From the NCBI GenBank assembly GCA_027257055.1, contig JAPVLO010000994.1, forward strand, positions 124,001-188,000: a stretch of DNA of 64,000 nt, written 5' to 3'. The stretch is from Cephalopachus bancanus. Its lineage: Eukaryota > Chordata > Mammalia > Primates > Tarsiidae. Positions 1 to 12,074 of this stretch are shown here, one piece after another; positions within the stretch are counted from its first letter, which is position 1; every line of letters begins with the position of its first letter. A program made the translations under genes and the position numbers. The notes under the pieces are model-generated. The model did not search any database and was not told where the DNA came from. It saw nothing but the letters and a program-made list of their open reading frames with translations.

Positions 1-437
1 TTAATAGAATATGCAAATAATTGTCCCAGGTTCAGTTTTTTTGTCAAGATGAATTTGTATGAATCAGTATTTGTAGAGACTTCTGAGTTCATCATTAATC
101 AGTACAATCTACAAAAATGGATTTCACAGCAGGAATGTCCACATGTGGAATGAAATGTTCATTTCGCTCTACTTTTGACATTCCTTAAATGTTAGGAATT
201 CTGAATCAACACACAGGGTTCTTGGAAAGGAAAAGATCTTAGTGCCATCAATCCTACCAGGTAAAAGCTGGTGAAAGGTGACAAGTGTGATTAAAAATTA
301 AAGATACATCTATGTGTTGTGACCCAAAAAGGGTTTTGTTATCTTGTTCTTGGACTTTGGGGAAGCCTTTGGCAGTAACTTCCTTGCCACTCCATGTTAT
401 TCTTAACTTTTGTATTTATTGCATGATAGGATTAGAA

Positions 438-440
<3 letters not shown>
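1..440. other. Unique sequence, no gene seen
   Basis: No repeat family or coding signal is recognised here. An ATGCAAAT octamer lies at 11-18, but one octamer is expected by chance and is not called as a site. Confidence 0.5.
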
Positions 441-482
<42 letters not shown>

Positions 483-484
483 AG

Positions 485-528
<44 letters not shown>

Positions 529-534
529 AGACCT
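441..534. repeat. Duplicated (GT)n-ACAGACCT microsatellite unit
   Basis: A run of about 20 GT units (441-480) is followed by ACAGACCT, then a second run of about 19 GT units (489-526) is followed by ACAGACCT again. The pattern reads as tandem duplication of a roughly 47-bp unit rather than two independent GT tracts. Pure GT runs of this length are usually polymorphic. Confidence 0.9.
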
Positions 535-1002
535 ATACATGCGCACACACATACATAGATTTATTTATTGTATATTTTCAAACACTTAATACCAGGTAGA
601 CTTACTCTGCCACTTGTGGGCTGCCTTCCCTAGGCTGGTGTGTGCTTGGGGAATGTAGACTAATTTTAATAATAGCCTAAGGGAAAGATAATGAAGAAGG
701 TAAGTCTCCTGCCAAGAAAAAGAAAATGCACCCATATAAAAAGCATTCCAGAACCCAAACAGGATTTCTTAGATTTACCACTGCCTGGGTTTGCTTTTCT
801 GCATCACCACAGATAACCTAAAGCTGACTATATCCCACTGTTCCTGGTGACTCACTTCACAGGACATTTTGGTGCCAGGTCTGTCACAAAGAAATAATCA
901 TGACCATGACCAGTGGCTGATTTTCTGAACATGCACATTAGGATCTTGGTCCTCTTTCAGTGCATTTGTCTTTAAAGGTCCTTCCTTCCCCTGCCCTCAA
1001 CT

Positions 1003-1087
1003 CACTCTCTCTGTCTCTCTCTGTCTCTCTCTGTTTCTCTGTCTCTCTGTCTGTCTCTCTCTTTCTCTCTCTCTCTCTCGCGCGCGC
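1003..1087. repeat. CT/CTGT pyrimidine tract ending in (CG)n
   Basis: A strand-asymmetric CTCTCTGT-type tract (about 1003-1079) runs directly into CGCGCGCG at about 1079-1087. Long pyrimidine runs can form triplexes and alternating CG can form Z-DNA. Any role here is unproven. Confidence 0.8.
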
Positions 1088-1344
1088 AGGATTTATTACA
1101 AGGACAGAAAAGCTCCCACGTTGGGAGGGGACCTGAAGGGATTGCCCCTCACCTCTCTTTTATAAAATGTAATGAAAAAATGGTTTCTACTCTGCTATTT
1201 CAGTTCTGAATAGTTTGCAGCAAGTTCTGGCAAAACAGCAATGAACATTCAGACATGTTTTTTGAAAAAAGAAACCTAGTTATTTGCTGTTTATTTACCT
1301 GTAATATCCTGACTGAGAAGTGAGGCAGGAAGAACCCATAGGCC

Positions 1345-1520
1345 TGGCACTAAGGCTAGGCCACATCAATTTTCTCACACAATTCTGCGGAGTAGAAGTC
1401 ACTCCATTTTGCAGACGAGTCAAAGGCTACAAAACAGTTTAGGTAACTTGACCAAGGATGACACCCAGATAAGAAATGCAAGAACCAGATTTAGAGCAGA
1501 GATTGGTCAGACAACCTGTT
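1345..1520 (+). repeat. MIR SINE fragment
   Basis: The block with CAATTTTCTCACACAATTCTG, a CATTTTGCAGACGAG core, then AACTTGACCAAGGATGACAC and CCAGATTTAGAGC follows the MIR core order (lower-bound counting, ATTTTACAGATGAGG, TTGCCCAAGGTCAC, cAgAGccaGGATT). It is strongly diverged. Confidence 0.6.
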
Positions 1521-2162
1521 CATTTAGAGTGCTACTTTTCCTTTGATTATCCCTTTTCTCCTTTCCCACAATGTCTGAATTATCAGGAAGAGATAAGGCT
1601 TGTCAAACTAGCCACGTGTAGACCTGTCCTGGCCCTGACGAAGGGTCAAGTTAATGGCCATGGGGGACACTGGTGACTTTGCTGACCTGAGAGTATGGGT
1701 GAAAAAGTCAAGGGTGACCTGGAGACAAATACTCATAGTGAAAAAGATTTCTAACATCACTCAGTGGCTCCTTGGACTTAAAAGTAGAACGAGTTTGAGT
1801 GAGAGTGCATAGGGACTATGTGGCATTGATGTGCCGGTTCTTGAAAGCTGATATTAATTCAAGCGAACCTGTCCACTGTCTCCAGTACTGCCTCATGTGA
1901 CCCCATGTGAAAGGATTCTGGGGGTGCTCTGGCAGCCACAATGCTGGGAAGCCTCAACTCAATGAACACTTAAGCAAATACAATCTGTTGAGAAAAATAT
2001 CATGGTTTATATAGGGGTAATTCATACCTGCTGGGACCCTGTGGTGGAGGTAAATGCATCCCGGGGCACCTCGGGATAAGGGGAACCCCCAAAAAACTGG
2101 GCCTCTTAAAGAGCCCTTAACAGGATTACAACTTAAAATCTACACCTGGGTCAGAGATTGGA

Positions 2163-2163
<1 letters not shown>
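1521..2163. other. Unique sequence, no gene seen
   Basis: No recognisable repeat, domain-bearing reading frame or RNA gene. The region is short on CpG and looks like ordinary intronic or intergenic DNA. Confidence 0.4.

Positions 2164-2211
<48 letters not shown>
2164..2211. repeat. (AC)n microsatellite
   Basis: About 24 uninterrupted AC units. Open frames crossing it are artefacts made of alternating Thr-His or Cys-Val residues. Confidence 0.95.
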
Positions 2212-2213
<2 letters not shown>

Positions 2214-5200
2214 CAGGGATAGGCATGCGCTGCTGTAGATATAGTGTGTAGCAATTTTGTTGTTGTTTTCCTGCTGGACTGGTCTTAGTGCACATTAGAA
2301 AAGACATCAGAAGACAAAATCTTTGCTCTAGGAAGAAGGGATTCTGACTTGCCATTTTCCACCCAGTAAAGAAACCCAGAGCTTTTGTTGGTTGTTTCCT
2401 GAACACTTTTCCTGCCACAGTACATTGAGCAGTATGTGCTAGAAAAAATGGAAAAGGTCCTGATCTAGGAGGACTCCGGACTCTGGTGTTAGACATCCAT
2501 CTTAATACAAGGTGGATCAACAAAATCAGCAGGAACTTAGGACTCTACCTAAAAGGAAAGACAAGTGATAACTCACTAGCTTTCAAAGAGAGAAACTGCG
2601 AGGCAATGTAACCTTATAAGATAGGGGTGGGAGGGTCTATGGGAGGGTGAACTCCTAGAACCAAATGCAAACTACCCACCTTAGAATGAGTAAATGATTC
2701 ATTTTGAACAAAGAGGAGCTCTGCCTTACTCAATGAGCGGTGACTTACATAATTGGTCAAACCAAAGATACTGTAGGCTGATGATGATTAGCTGATGGTA
2801 AACAAGCTCCCTGGACACAAATGGTGAATCAGTGGAATGAGGGTGGGGGAACAAGGCGGCATCAGAGATTGGTATTAGTTGCTGGTCGACCTGCCCTTGG
2901 GCCATTGACCTGCATGTAAGTCAGGGCTGGATGGACCCCTACGTGCCCCACATTGGATAGGTTCTTTTTGAGAAATTGTAATCTATATGCAGTCAAAGAA
3001 TTTGAAGGTCCTTATCATATTGAAACAGAGACTGCAAAGATGAAGTGCCTGCAGAGGCCTGCCCTTGGTTTGCCTGTGGCTTTGGATGTGTGGGCCTCCA
3101 AAGTCACAAGGAATTTGAGGCAGTAATATGATTTATGACATTTCTGGCTCTGATCTCTGCATAGGAGGGCAAGAGGAAGGATTTATGTAAGATGGGGTCT
3201 CTGCCATCAGGAAGCCCATAATTCCGTTGGGGAGAGAAGGCACCCCAGGAGATGTGCCAGTGTATGCATAAGCTTTAAGCTGTCCTGAAGGTCAAGGGGG
3301 TGCAGTGCACATTGGAATGGTCAGAGTGAATTCCTGGGGGAGGCAAGGCTTGAACTGGGCATGATGGGAAGGGGGAATTTCACTGAGTAGGGTGAAGAGA
3401 AGGGATTCTCTCAGGAGCTCCTTGCGGGCAGGATCCTTCCTTAGTTCTTACTGTTACTTGGGTGCTACAAGTTGCCTTCCACATTCAACAAAGCAGTGTC
3501 TGGTTTGGAATTGCAGAATTAAGGGCAGGGAGGTGGGATGGATGGGGAGAATGAAGCAGCAGGAGGGAAATGTGTCTGGAAAGCAGAGGGACTATTTCCT
3601 AGTTCAGGATGGGATCAGAGTATGAAGACTTCAAAAGCCAGGCAAGGCAATTAAGAAAGTGACCAGGCTCTAAGGCAGACCCAAGGAGTAGGAGACATGA
3701 AGCACAGGGAATATAAAGAAGACAACTAGGTAAGAGTATGTGGTACAGCTTCTGCAGAGTTGTCCTTGGGCTTGACAGTATACACAAGACTGTGGAATTC
3801 AGCTCCCTTTATACCTCTATCCTTCCTCATCAATAAAAGTGGCACATTTTGGATGTCCAGATTTGGAATTCAGTAAGACATGTTAAATGTGGCCCTCGCC
3901 ATTTTCCATTCCATCACATCTTTGAATTTTGGCAAGCCACATGCACCTATCTTCCCTAGATCAAGCATTGCTTCCATCTCCCTCCACAGACATTCCAGAG
4001 ATCCCAGACATCTTGACCCGCTCTGGTCTGCTCTGGCCTCCTGACTGAAGGGAAACACAGAGAAGGATCCTTGGGGTCTCCTTTCCCAGACACCATCCTT
4101 CAGAGTTCTGGGATTGCACGGGAGTTGGAAAACTTCAGGTATTAGGCAGCCAGCTAGTGGGTCAAGGGGGCCAAGTATAAATCAGGTTGAGGATAGAAGT
4201 GAGTGGCTGGAACCCTGCCTGCTCGCCTCTCCTCACCCCAGTGTCTTGTCAGGTTACCACTTGGGCACTCTAGATCATAGTTGAAAAGTACGAGGTAACC
4301 ATTTGATTTCCTTTGTGACTTTTCTCTTAAATGGAGTCAGTCCCTGTCCTGTCTACTGCCAGAGTGGTCATGAGGATATACTGGAAAGATGCACGCACCA
4401 GTACTTTGGGAGCTGGAAAGCACTCTGGTGGTCCAAGGTAAGGTGTGACCTTCCAGGGACTGTGGCACCAGGAGCTGCACCATTGCTGCAACTGACTATT
4501 TTACGGTGCCTTGCTCACCAGGTTCCATGGGCACTTACGCCCTTGGATGAGGAATGGACACATTTCTGAGACCTGACCCATGAGCCTCTCCTGCAGTGAG
4601 CACGGGTTGGACCCTGGGCAGGAAGGAGCTCCTGATGCTGGGATTTTGAGATGGACCCGGCCCCATCTGTGCTCTTGGCGCTCTCTCTGTGGTCTGCGCT
4701 CTGTGCTCTGTAAACATTTAGAATGGAGCTGGCCGACAAAGGCTGTATCTCTGTCCACCTGCCATTGCCAAGTGATACCAGCAAGGCTGTGTTTAGATAA
4801 AAATCTTTATGGCTGAGGTTTTATAGAAAATGAGCAGATGGGAGTGTAAAGCCTAACTCTCTCTAGCAAAAAAGATTCTGAATTTCTAATAATCACATGT
4901 TCGTATTTAGGAACTTCAAGCACAGGAAGCTACAAATGGTCCCTCTTTACCCTACTTTTTCACCTTCCTCCATCCTTAACACAAGCAACTATCTACTCTT
5001 TATATCAACACAACTAGGGGGAAAGAATTCCACACATGATTCTCTTTACTAGGAGGCAGGCAGGGAACTCAGCTGAACAGCTCTCTGTTGCCCATCCCCC
5101 TATCCCACCACTACCACTGATTTCCTGCAAGACTGAGTTTCTCAGTAGGTTCTGTCCCTTTTGTAAATTAAAGCTCTTCTGTCCTGGTCATACAGCAAAG

Positions 5201-5618
5201 CTGCACCAGCTCCTCTGCTTTCAGGGTTGATGGGAAGGAGGGAGAAAGTTAAGTAGAAGTAATTCCCAATTATTTTTTCCCCCAAAATTCAAAGTGGTCT
5301 TGGAAGGGCAGGAGGTGAGTTGAGGTGGGCTGGTGCTGACTAAAGGCCTTCTTGGACCCTTTAGACACTGCATGTTTCTTCTCAGACTGACCCTTGGGTC
5401 TTCAGTGTTTTGCACAGTCAAGACTTTGGCAAAAATGAATAAAGGAAAGTATCCTTCAGAACACGTCCTATAGTGAGCAGTGGCTTATACTCATGGCTTC
5501 TTAGCATGGCAGTTGAGTGGGAACCATATTCTGGAATAATTTAAAGGTGTCTGCATTGTGAGTGCAAGTTGAGAAAATCTGAAAGTCAGTTTATTAGTTA
5601 TACCCTGCTTACAACTGC
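2212..5618. other. Mostly unique 3.4-kb stretch, no gene seen
   Basis: No coding feature is supported. Part of 3160-3380 (GGGGTCTCTGCCATCAGGA, later GGGGGAGGCAAGGCTTGAAC) has the feel of a decayed L2 3' region, but the match is too weak for a separate call. A CCAAGGTAAGG at about 4433 looks like a splice donor, but no matching acceptor or coding exon accompanies it. Confidence 0.35.
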
Positions 5619-5946
5619 TGTGTTTTGAATGTTTCCACAAAAACTCATGTTGAATTTTAATTGTAATTGTAACAATGATAAAAAGTGATTAATGGCTTTA
5701 TTGTGGGAGTGGGTTGGTTATCACCGGATTCAGCTCCTGATAACAAGGATACGTTTGGCCCACATTTTTGCCCTCTCTGCTTCATGTGCTTGCTTCTGCC
5801 TTCTGTCCTTTGCCATAGAGTGGCTCTTGCTAGAAACTGGTGCCTGCTTTGAACTTCCCAGCCTCTGAAACTGTCATAAATAAATTTATTTATAAATTAT
5901 CCAGTTTGTGATATTCTGTTACAGCAGCAGAAAACAAACTAAGGCA
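5619..5946 (+). mobile_element. ERVL-MaLR-type solo LTR (MST/MLT1-like)
   Basis: The block begins TGTGTTTTGAATG, then carries CAAAAACTCATGTTGAA, GTGGGAGTGGGTTGGTTATCA, CTCCTGATAACAAGGAT, CTTCCCAGCCTCTGAAACTG, an AATAAA-containing stretch with TTATAAATTATCCAGTTTG, and ends GCAGAAAACAAACTAAGGCA. That order matches MaLR-family solo LTRs, including the polyadenylation region near the 3' end. No internal retroviral sequence is attached. The subfamily name is uncertain. Confidence 0.7.
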
Positions 5947-6063
5947 GAAAGAGAACATTGTACAATTTGAAAATGTTAACTAAACACCTACCTTAGGAAT
6001 TTGCTGAATTTTGTATGGAACAAAATATGCCACCCAGTAATTTATGTGGCCCATGAAAGCCCT

Positions 6064-6207
6064 TCTTCATTCATTTCACAAACATTGATGGAGTATGTGC
6101 TATGTGCCAGGCATTGTGCTAGGCACTGGGGACACAGTAATGAAGGAAAATAGACTTGGTGTCTGTTCTGGTGGAGCTCACCACTGGTGAAATTGACAAT
6201 CAAATAA
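6064..6207 (+). repeat. L2 LINE 3' fragment
   Basis: Contains TATGTGCTATGTGCCAGGCA, TTGTGCTAGGCACTGGGGAC and ACAGTAATGAAGG, the hallmark string of the L2 3' end. It is non-autonomous and ancient. A monomeric SINE was inserted at its downstream end. Confidence 0.7.
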
Positions 6208-6217
6208 TCACAGCAAA

Positions 6218-6380
6218 GCTGGGCATGGTGGCTTGTGCCTGTAATCCCGACAATTTGGGAGGCCGAGGTGGGAGGATCACTTGAGGCCCGGAGTTCCAGG
6301 TTCCAATGAGTTATCATAACGCTACTGTAATTCAATCTGGACAACAGTGAAACCCTGCCTCTAAAAAAATAAAAAAAATA
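6218..6380 (+). mobile_element. Monomeric 7SL-derived SINE (FLAM/FRAM type)
   Basis: A single Alu-like arm: GCTGGGCATGGTGGCTTGTG, CTGTAATCCC, TTTGGGAGGCCGAGG, then directly a right-end motif (AACAGTGAAACCCTGCCTC) and an A-rich tail. The target duplication is AATCACAGCAA before the element against AAACACAGCAA after it. Confidence 0.75.
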
Positions 6381-6504
6381 AACACAGCAATGAAAATATA
6401 ATTACAGAGTCAGGTGAGACATTCTCAGTGCAAAAGAGTCAAGTTAGAGCACTGGGAAGCCTTCACTCCTGCTTACCAGTCATGGCAGTAGCCAAAGCCT
6501 AGGG

Positions 6505-6687
6505 CACTGGTTCTCCAACTTCAGCCTGTGTCAGGATAACCTGGGGTGCTTGATAAGCCACAGATGGTCAGGTCCCACCCCAGAGTTTCTGATTCAGTAG
6601 ATCTGGGCTGAGGCTCTATAATTTGCGGTTTTACCAAGTTTCCATGTAATGATGCTGGCTTGGAGACCACATTTTGAGACTCAGTGG
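6505..6687 (+). mobile_element. MER5-type hAT-Charlie MITE
   Basis: Starts CACTGGTTCTCC and ends with the inverse terminus GAGACTCAGTGG. Inside it has GGGGTGCTTGATAA, GGTCCCACCCCAGAG and TTTCTGATTCAGTAGATCTG, as in the MER5 group of non-autonomous hAT elements. It carries no transposase. Confidence 0.75.
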
Positions 6688-6690
6688 CCT

Positions 6691-7139
6691 GAGCAAAGGG
6701 ATTTTTAGCCTGATCTTTGACGCAGGACACACAGCCCTGCTGGGCAGTCAGTCGGGACACCTCCGGGGAAATACTGGGAAGAAAGGAATCGGGAGGATTG
6801 CCTCAGACTGCAATCATCCTGCCACACTGACAGGCTAGGCTTTAGGAGTATTCCTAAATGGAACCTAAGCTATGTTCACCACACCCCAGGATCTAGAAAA
6901 GGCCAGGCAAGTGTGGAGGATCTCATTTTCTAAAGGGATCAAGGCATTACCTGGGCATGATCACTCCACAAGGGAAACTCAAGTGAAGGTACATGATATG
7001 GGGATGCTGATTGAAAAGTGTTGAAGCGAAAGGTTATTTCTGAGTACTCCCCTTGTCCATTTTTTCTGTAAATCCTCTGGCCCCAACCCCAGGGATTAAG
7101 AGTGGTTTTACCACAAGATTGCTTTAAAGATTGCTTTAA
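6691..7139. other. Unique sequence with a small duplication
   Basis: No gene is seen. A 12-bp direct duplication of AGATTGCTTTAA lies at about 7117-7140. Nothing else stands out. Confidence 0.4.
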
Positions 7140-7144
7140 AGTCG

Positions 7145-7500
7145 TGATGCTCTTGGCTGCAAGCAGTGGTGAATCCAACTCAAAATGATTTAAGCAATAA
7201 GAAATTTATCATCTCACATAACAAAAAGCCATGATGTAGAGAAGTTCTGGTGATGGTAAATTCTCAATGTTATTGTCAAGGATCAAGTTTCTTTTCATCT
7301 TTCAACTCTGCCAACTTCAGCATGTTGGATAGCTTTCCTCATGGTGCAAGATGGCTGTAACTGCCCTAGTGATACATCTTCACACACCACTTTCTGTCAG
7401 TAGAAATGAGACTATTTCCCTCAAGTCTCTTTTGAAAAGTTAAGAAATCTTTCCCAGGAAATACTTTCTTCCAGTAGATGTCCCCTCACTCTTGGTGCTT
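7145..7500. repeat. Ancient interspersed repeat, class not assigned
   Basis: The string TCTTGGCTGCAAGCAGTGG, then CCAACTCAAAATGATTTAAG, AATTTATCATCTCACATAAC and later CATGGTGCAAGATGGCTG follows a consensus seen many times in mammalian genomes. I cannot name the family with confidence. Confidence 0.4.
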
Positions 7501-9146
7501 AGAATTGGCTCATGTGCCCTCAACTGTAGAGTGCAATTAACCAAGATTCTTGCCCTGGGGTGAGGCCAGTACTAAAAGACATGGCTTCAGGAAGGAGGAT
7601 GGACACTGAAAAAATTAGGGGATGCTTGACAGGGAATAAAGGAGGAATGACTATTGGGTTGGCTAAACGTCTGTGCTCACAGAGGGTAACACTAGGGATT
7701 ATAGGGTACTCTGGTAACATCTGGGATGGAAAAATGGAGCACTGTATCAGTTCATTAGTCATCAGTAACTTTTGCAGGGATAACAAACATCACTGAGCTT
7801 CAGGGATTCAGGAATATAGAACTACACAGAAATCAATAACTTGCCTTCTAGACATAAGCCAGCTCAACTCAACTCCCATAGTCCTTTAGAAGTTGTCCAG
7901 GTCTATCTTGAATCTTTGACAATTGATTGTCCTCGACAATAGTCCTGCCAAGTGGTTGCCCTACCAGTGCTTGAACACTTCCAGTGACAGCAATCTCATT
8001 ATTTATGATGGTGCTGTATCTTTAGACAGCACTAAATATTAGGAAGATTTTTCTACAGACTCCAAATTGTACACGCATGGTGTTTGCTCAGTGATTAGGT
8101 GGCAAAGCCTTTGAAGTTGCTGTCAGTATTTCCACTGGAAATGGAAGTTTTTAGAAGTTGCTAACACAAAGTTCCTTGCAGATTTATATGTGTTGCCAAG
8201 AGATACTTAAGACAAATAAACAACCAAATAATTCTGGGAAAAAGTGGGCTTGTCTGTGTTAAGATTTGTAAATATTTTTCATACTCTGAAACTATTTTTG
8301 GTTTGAACGCTTTAAATTGTAACAAAAGGTTACCCCATAGCATAACCTAATAACTAACATTTTGGGAGAAAAAGTTTTAAGGAAATGCTTTATGGTGTTA
8401 GCCTTGAAAGTAGCTGTTGTATGTGGGCTCCACATTGCTTCCTCCCCAATTAAATTGGAGAAATCTAGCTGAACTTCTGGTTGTCCCTACGGGAGGAGGG
8501 GGGCATTTTCCTTTGTGCCACCTCACACAGTGAGAGTTGGATGGTATATTTAGTGTGCTCTCATGAATCTAAGTGAATGTAGAATAACAATGGCTTTCAA
8601 CCTTGGCCAAGACTGTTCAGGGGCTTGGTACCATTGACTGTTATGTGCTGCAATAGGTTGGGGGTTGGTGGCAGTCTCTCCAGGGAGGTCTTAGGGTAGA
8701 GATCAAAAGGCCATTTGTTCTCCAGTGACTCTGTTCTCTGACTACATGGATCATCACTGCTTGGCCAGACCAAAGGGAGGAGCCCATATACACCAGTCAT
8801 GAATTCTGGACAATTGTTTTCGAATCTCAGGATGTTACTATGGAAAGATGTGCTCTATTTCCAGCTGGGAAGAGTGCCTTTAAGTGTGCCTGCATTGTCA
8901 GAGCACTTTCTTTTTTTCAAAGGACATGATATTACTTTGATGTCAGCATTGATTCTATCTATAACAATACCCCCTCTCCTCACCACCCTTTTAATGCGTG
9001 TTCCCTTTCTCCAACATCCATCCTAGAGCCTTGCAGCAGCCCTGCTCCTCCCCTCTGCCTCCCCTCTTTGGACCTGGATATCCATGTTCAGATGTGACCT
9101 TTGAATTGCTTTTTGGCTTTGTCAAATATAGAATAATGCTGTTGAC
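7501..9146. other. Unique 1.6-kb stretch, no gene seen
   Basis: No recognisable coding or RNA feature. The part at 7850-8090 may be a very old LINE 3' fragment (CR1/L3-like), but the resemblance is weak. Confidence 0.35.
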
Positions 9147-9455
9147 TTTTTTGTTTGTTTGTTTCTGATTTTAGAGACAGGGTCTTTCTCTGTTGCCCAG
9201 GCTAGAGTGCAGTGGCATGATCATAGCTCACTGTAGCCTCAAACACCTGAACTCAAGCAATCTTCCCACTTCACCCTGCCAAATAAATGGAACTACTGGC
9301 TTGCACCACCACACCCAGATAATTTTTTTTTTTTGGTAGGGACAGGATCTTGCTATATTGCTGAAGACGGTCTCAAACTTCTAGCCTCAAGTGATCCTCC
9401 CACCTCAGCCTCCCAAAGTGCTAGAATTACAGGCTTGAGCCATTGCTCCTGGCCC
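9147..9455 (-). mobile_element. Alu dimer, old subfamily
   Basis: Reads on the minus strand: a T-rich start, GTTGCCCAGGCTAGAGTGCA, GCTCACTGTAGCC, the mid A-linker as a T run at about 9326, the second arm, and CCTCCCAAAGTGCTAGAATT to GCTCCTGGCC. It is heavily diverged, consistent with an early AluJ-like insertion. Confidence 0.9.
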
Positions 9456-10749
<1,294 letters not shown>

Positions 10750-11314
10750 CAGGGGGGACCCAAAAAAACCCGGAATTTATTTTAAAATGTGTATTTCTTT
10801 TTACCTGTTTAAACTTCAGTCACCTTCAAAGTACTTTCTGTTTCATGCAATACACCTAATTAAGACGCTTTCCTCACTGCTCAAAATAGTCCTTGAACTC
10901 ATCAGATCTGCTGCCTTTTATTGCTTCTGCCAATTTTTGTCTCATATCTTCCATATCAGCAAAACATTTCCCTTTGAGGACTTTTTGCATCTGGGGAAAC
11001 AATAAAATGTCACTCGGGACAAGATCGAGGGGAAAGGAGATTGGGTCATGGGGTCATGCCATTTTTGGTCAAAAACTGCTGAACACTCAGCGCGGTGAGG
11101 GTCACTTGTTCATGTAAATCACCCAACATGAAATGGGCAAACGTGTTGAAAGAATCTCCAAGGAATTATTCACTGAAGCCAAACACAGCCTCTCACAACC
11201 CTAGCTGGTACACTGATGCTGATGAGTTCCTAGAACACTTACCTAGCGGAGGAAGCCTGTACTGCAAAGGGCCCACCCTCCAAAAAATAATTCTAGTGTT
11301 TTGGGGACCGCTTG
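10750..11314 (-). mobile_element. Mariner-like transposon, internally deleted, copy 1
   Basis: A Tc1/mariner element of about 565 bp flanked by TA on both sides (10748-10749 and 11315-11316). The left terminus is CAGGGGGGACCC followed by AAAAAAACCCGG. The right end, read in reverse, is CAAGCGGTCCCCAAAACA. The minus strand encodes the C-terminal end of a mariner transposase: a QQFLTKNGMTP-like stretch near 11060-11090, then FADM-type remnants, then CIA, an in-frame stop, and RKYFEGD with its stop at about 10816. The YFEGD end is typical of mariner transposases. The first half of the transposase is absent and stops interrupt the rest, so it cannot move itself. A shortened element spread by a full-length relative is the simplest reading. 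Confidence 0.85.
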
Positions 11315-11424
11315 TAGGTGGACTTCCACAGCCACTTTGGTCCTGAGGGGGAGAAAAAGGAAGAGAATGTGAATGCAGCAGATGCACAAGTCATTACAAA
11401 TTGATCACTACCTCTTAGTTCATA

Positions 11425-11950
11425 CTTACCACATACTTACCACATACCAGTCACTAATCTAAATAATAATAAATGCTATCATTTAATTCTTACTAACAAT
11501 GCCATGAAGCAAGAAATATATTTTGTACGTTCCAGATGAAAATACTGAGGCTCATAGAGTTTAGTGACCTTATTATTTTTTTTTTTGAGTCAGGGTCTCA
11601 CTCTACAACCCATGCTGGAGTGCAGTGGTACAATCAGGGCTCACCACAGCCTCAACCTTCTGGGCTCAGGTGATCCTTCCACCTCAGCCTCCCAATTAGC
11701 TGGGACTACGGGTGTACACCACCACGCTTAGCTAATTTTTTTGTAGAGGTGAGGTCTCGCTATGTTGCCTAGGTTGATCTCAAACTCCTGGGCCCAAGCA
11801 ATCCTCCTGCCTAGGCCTCCCAAAGTGCTGGGATTACACATGAGCCACCGTGCTCAACTTTAGTGACCTTTTTCAAGATCACAAAGTTAGTAAGCGGTAG
11901 ATCCAGGGTTTGAACTTTGGTCTCTTTGAGTTCCGTGTCCTACTAAATCT
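11425..11950 (+). repeat. MIR SINE split by an Alu
   Basis: The left part (to 11571) has TTCCAGATGAAAATACTGAG and GCTCATAGAG. The right part (from 11859) has TTCAAGATCACAAAGTTAGT, AAGCGGTAGATCCAGGG and TTTGAAC. The two halves join cleanly when the Alu is removed, which shows that the MIR is older. Confidence 0.8.
11572..11858 (-). mobile_element. Alu dimer inserted in a MIR
   Basis: Full dimer on the minus strand. A perfect 12-bp target duplication TTTAGTGACCTT lies at 11560-11571 and 11859-11870. Moderately diverged. Confidence 0.95.
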
Positions 11951-11974
11951 CAAATTTTAATATGAAAACTTTTA

Positions 11975-12070
11975 AAAATGCAGGTAATGATTCAGTAGGT
12001 CTGGAGTGGGGCCTAAGATTTAATGTCTCACAAAATCCCATGCTGAGGCTGCTGATCTGAAGACTTTGAA
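11975..12070. repeat. MER5-type fragment
   Basis: ATGATTCAGTAGGTCTGGAG, TGGGGCCTAAGATTTAAT and ATGCTGAGGCTGCTGATCTG match the second half of MER5-group hAT elements. Both termini are lost. Confidence 0.5.
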
Positions 12071-12074
12071 TACC

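Noticed and set aside
11..18. Octamer ATGCAAAT as a regulatory site
   Set aside because: One 8-bp motif without a promoter or conservation is not evidence.
312..599. 95-codon frame
   Set aside because: Half of it is Cys-Val or Val-Cys repeat from the GT microsatellite.
4425..4445. Possible splice donor CCAAGGTAAGG
   Set aside because: A single good donor is common by chance; no acceptor, coding frame or polyadenylation context goes with it.
5619..5946. A provirus with internal genes
   Set aside because: Only an LTR is present here and at 26655-27505; no gag, pol or env sequence was recognised next to either.
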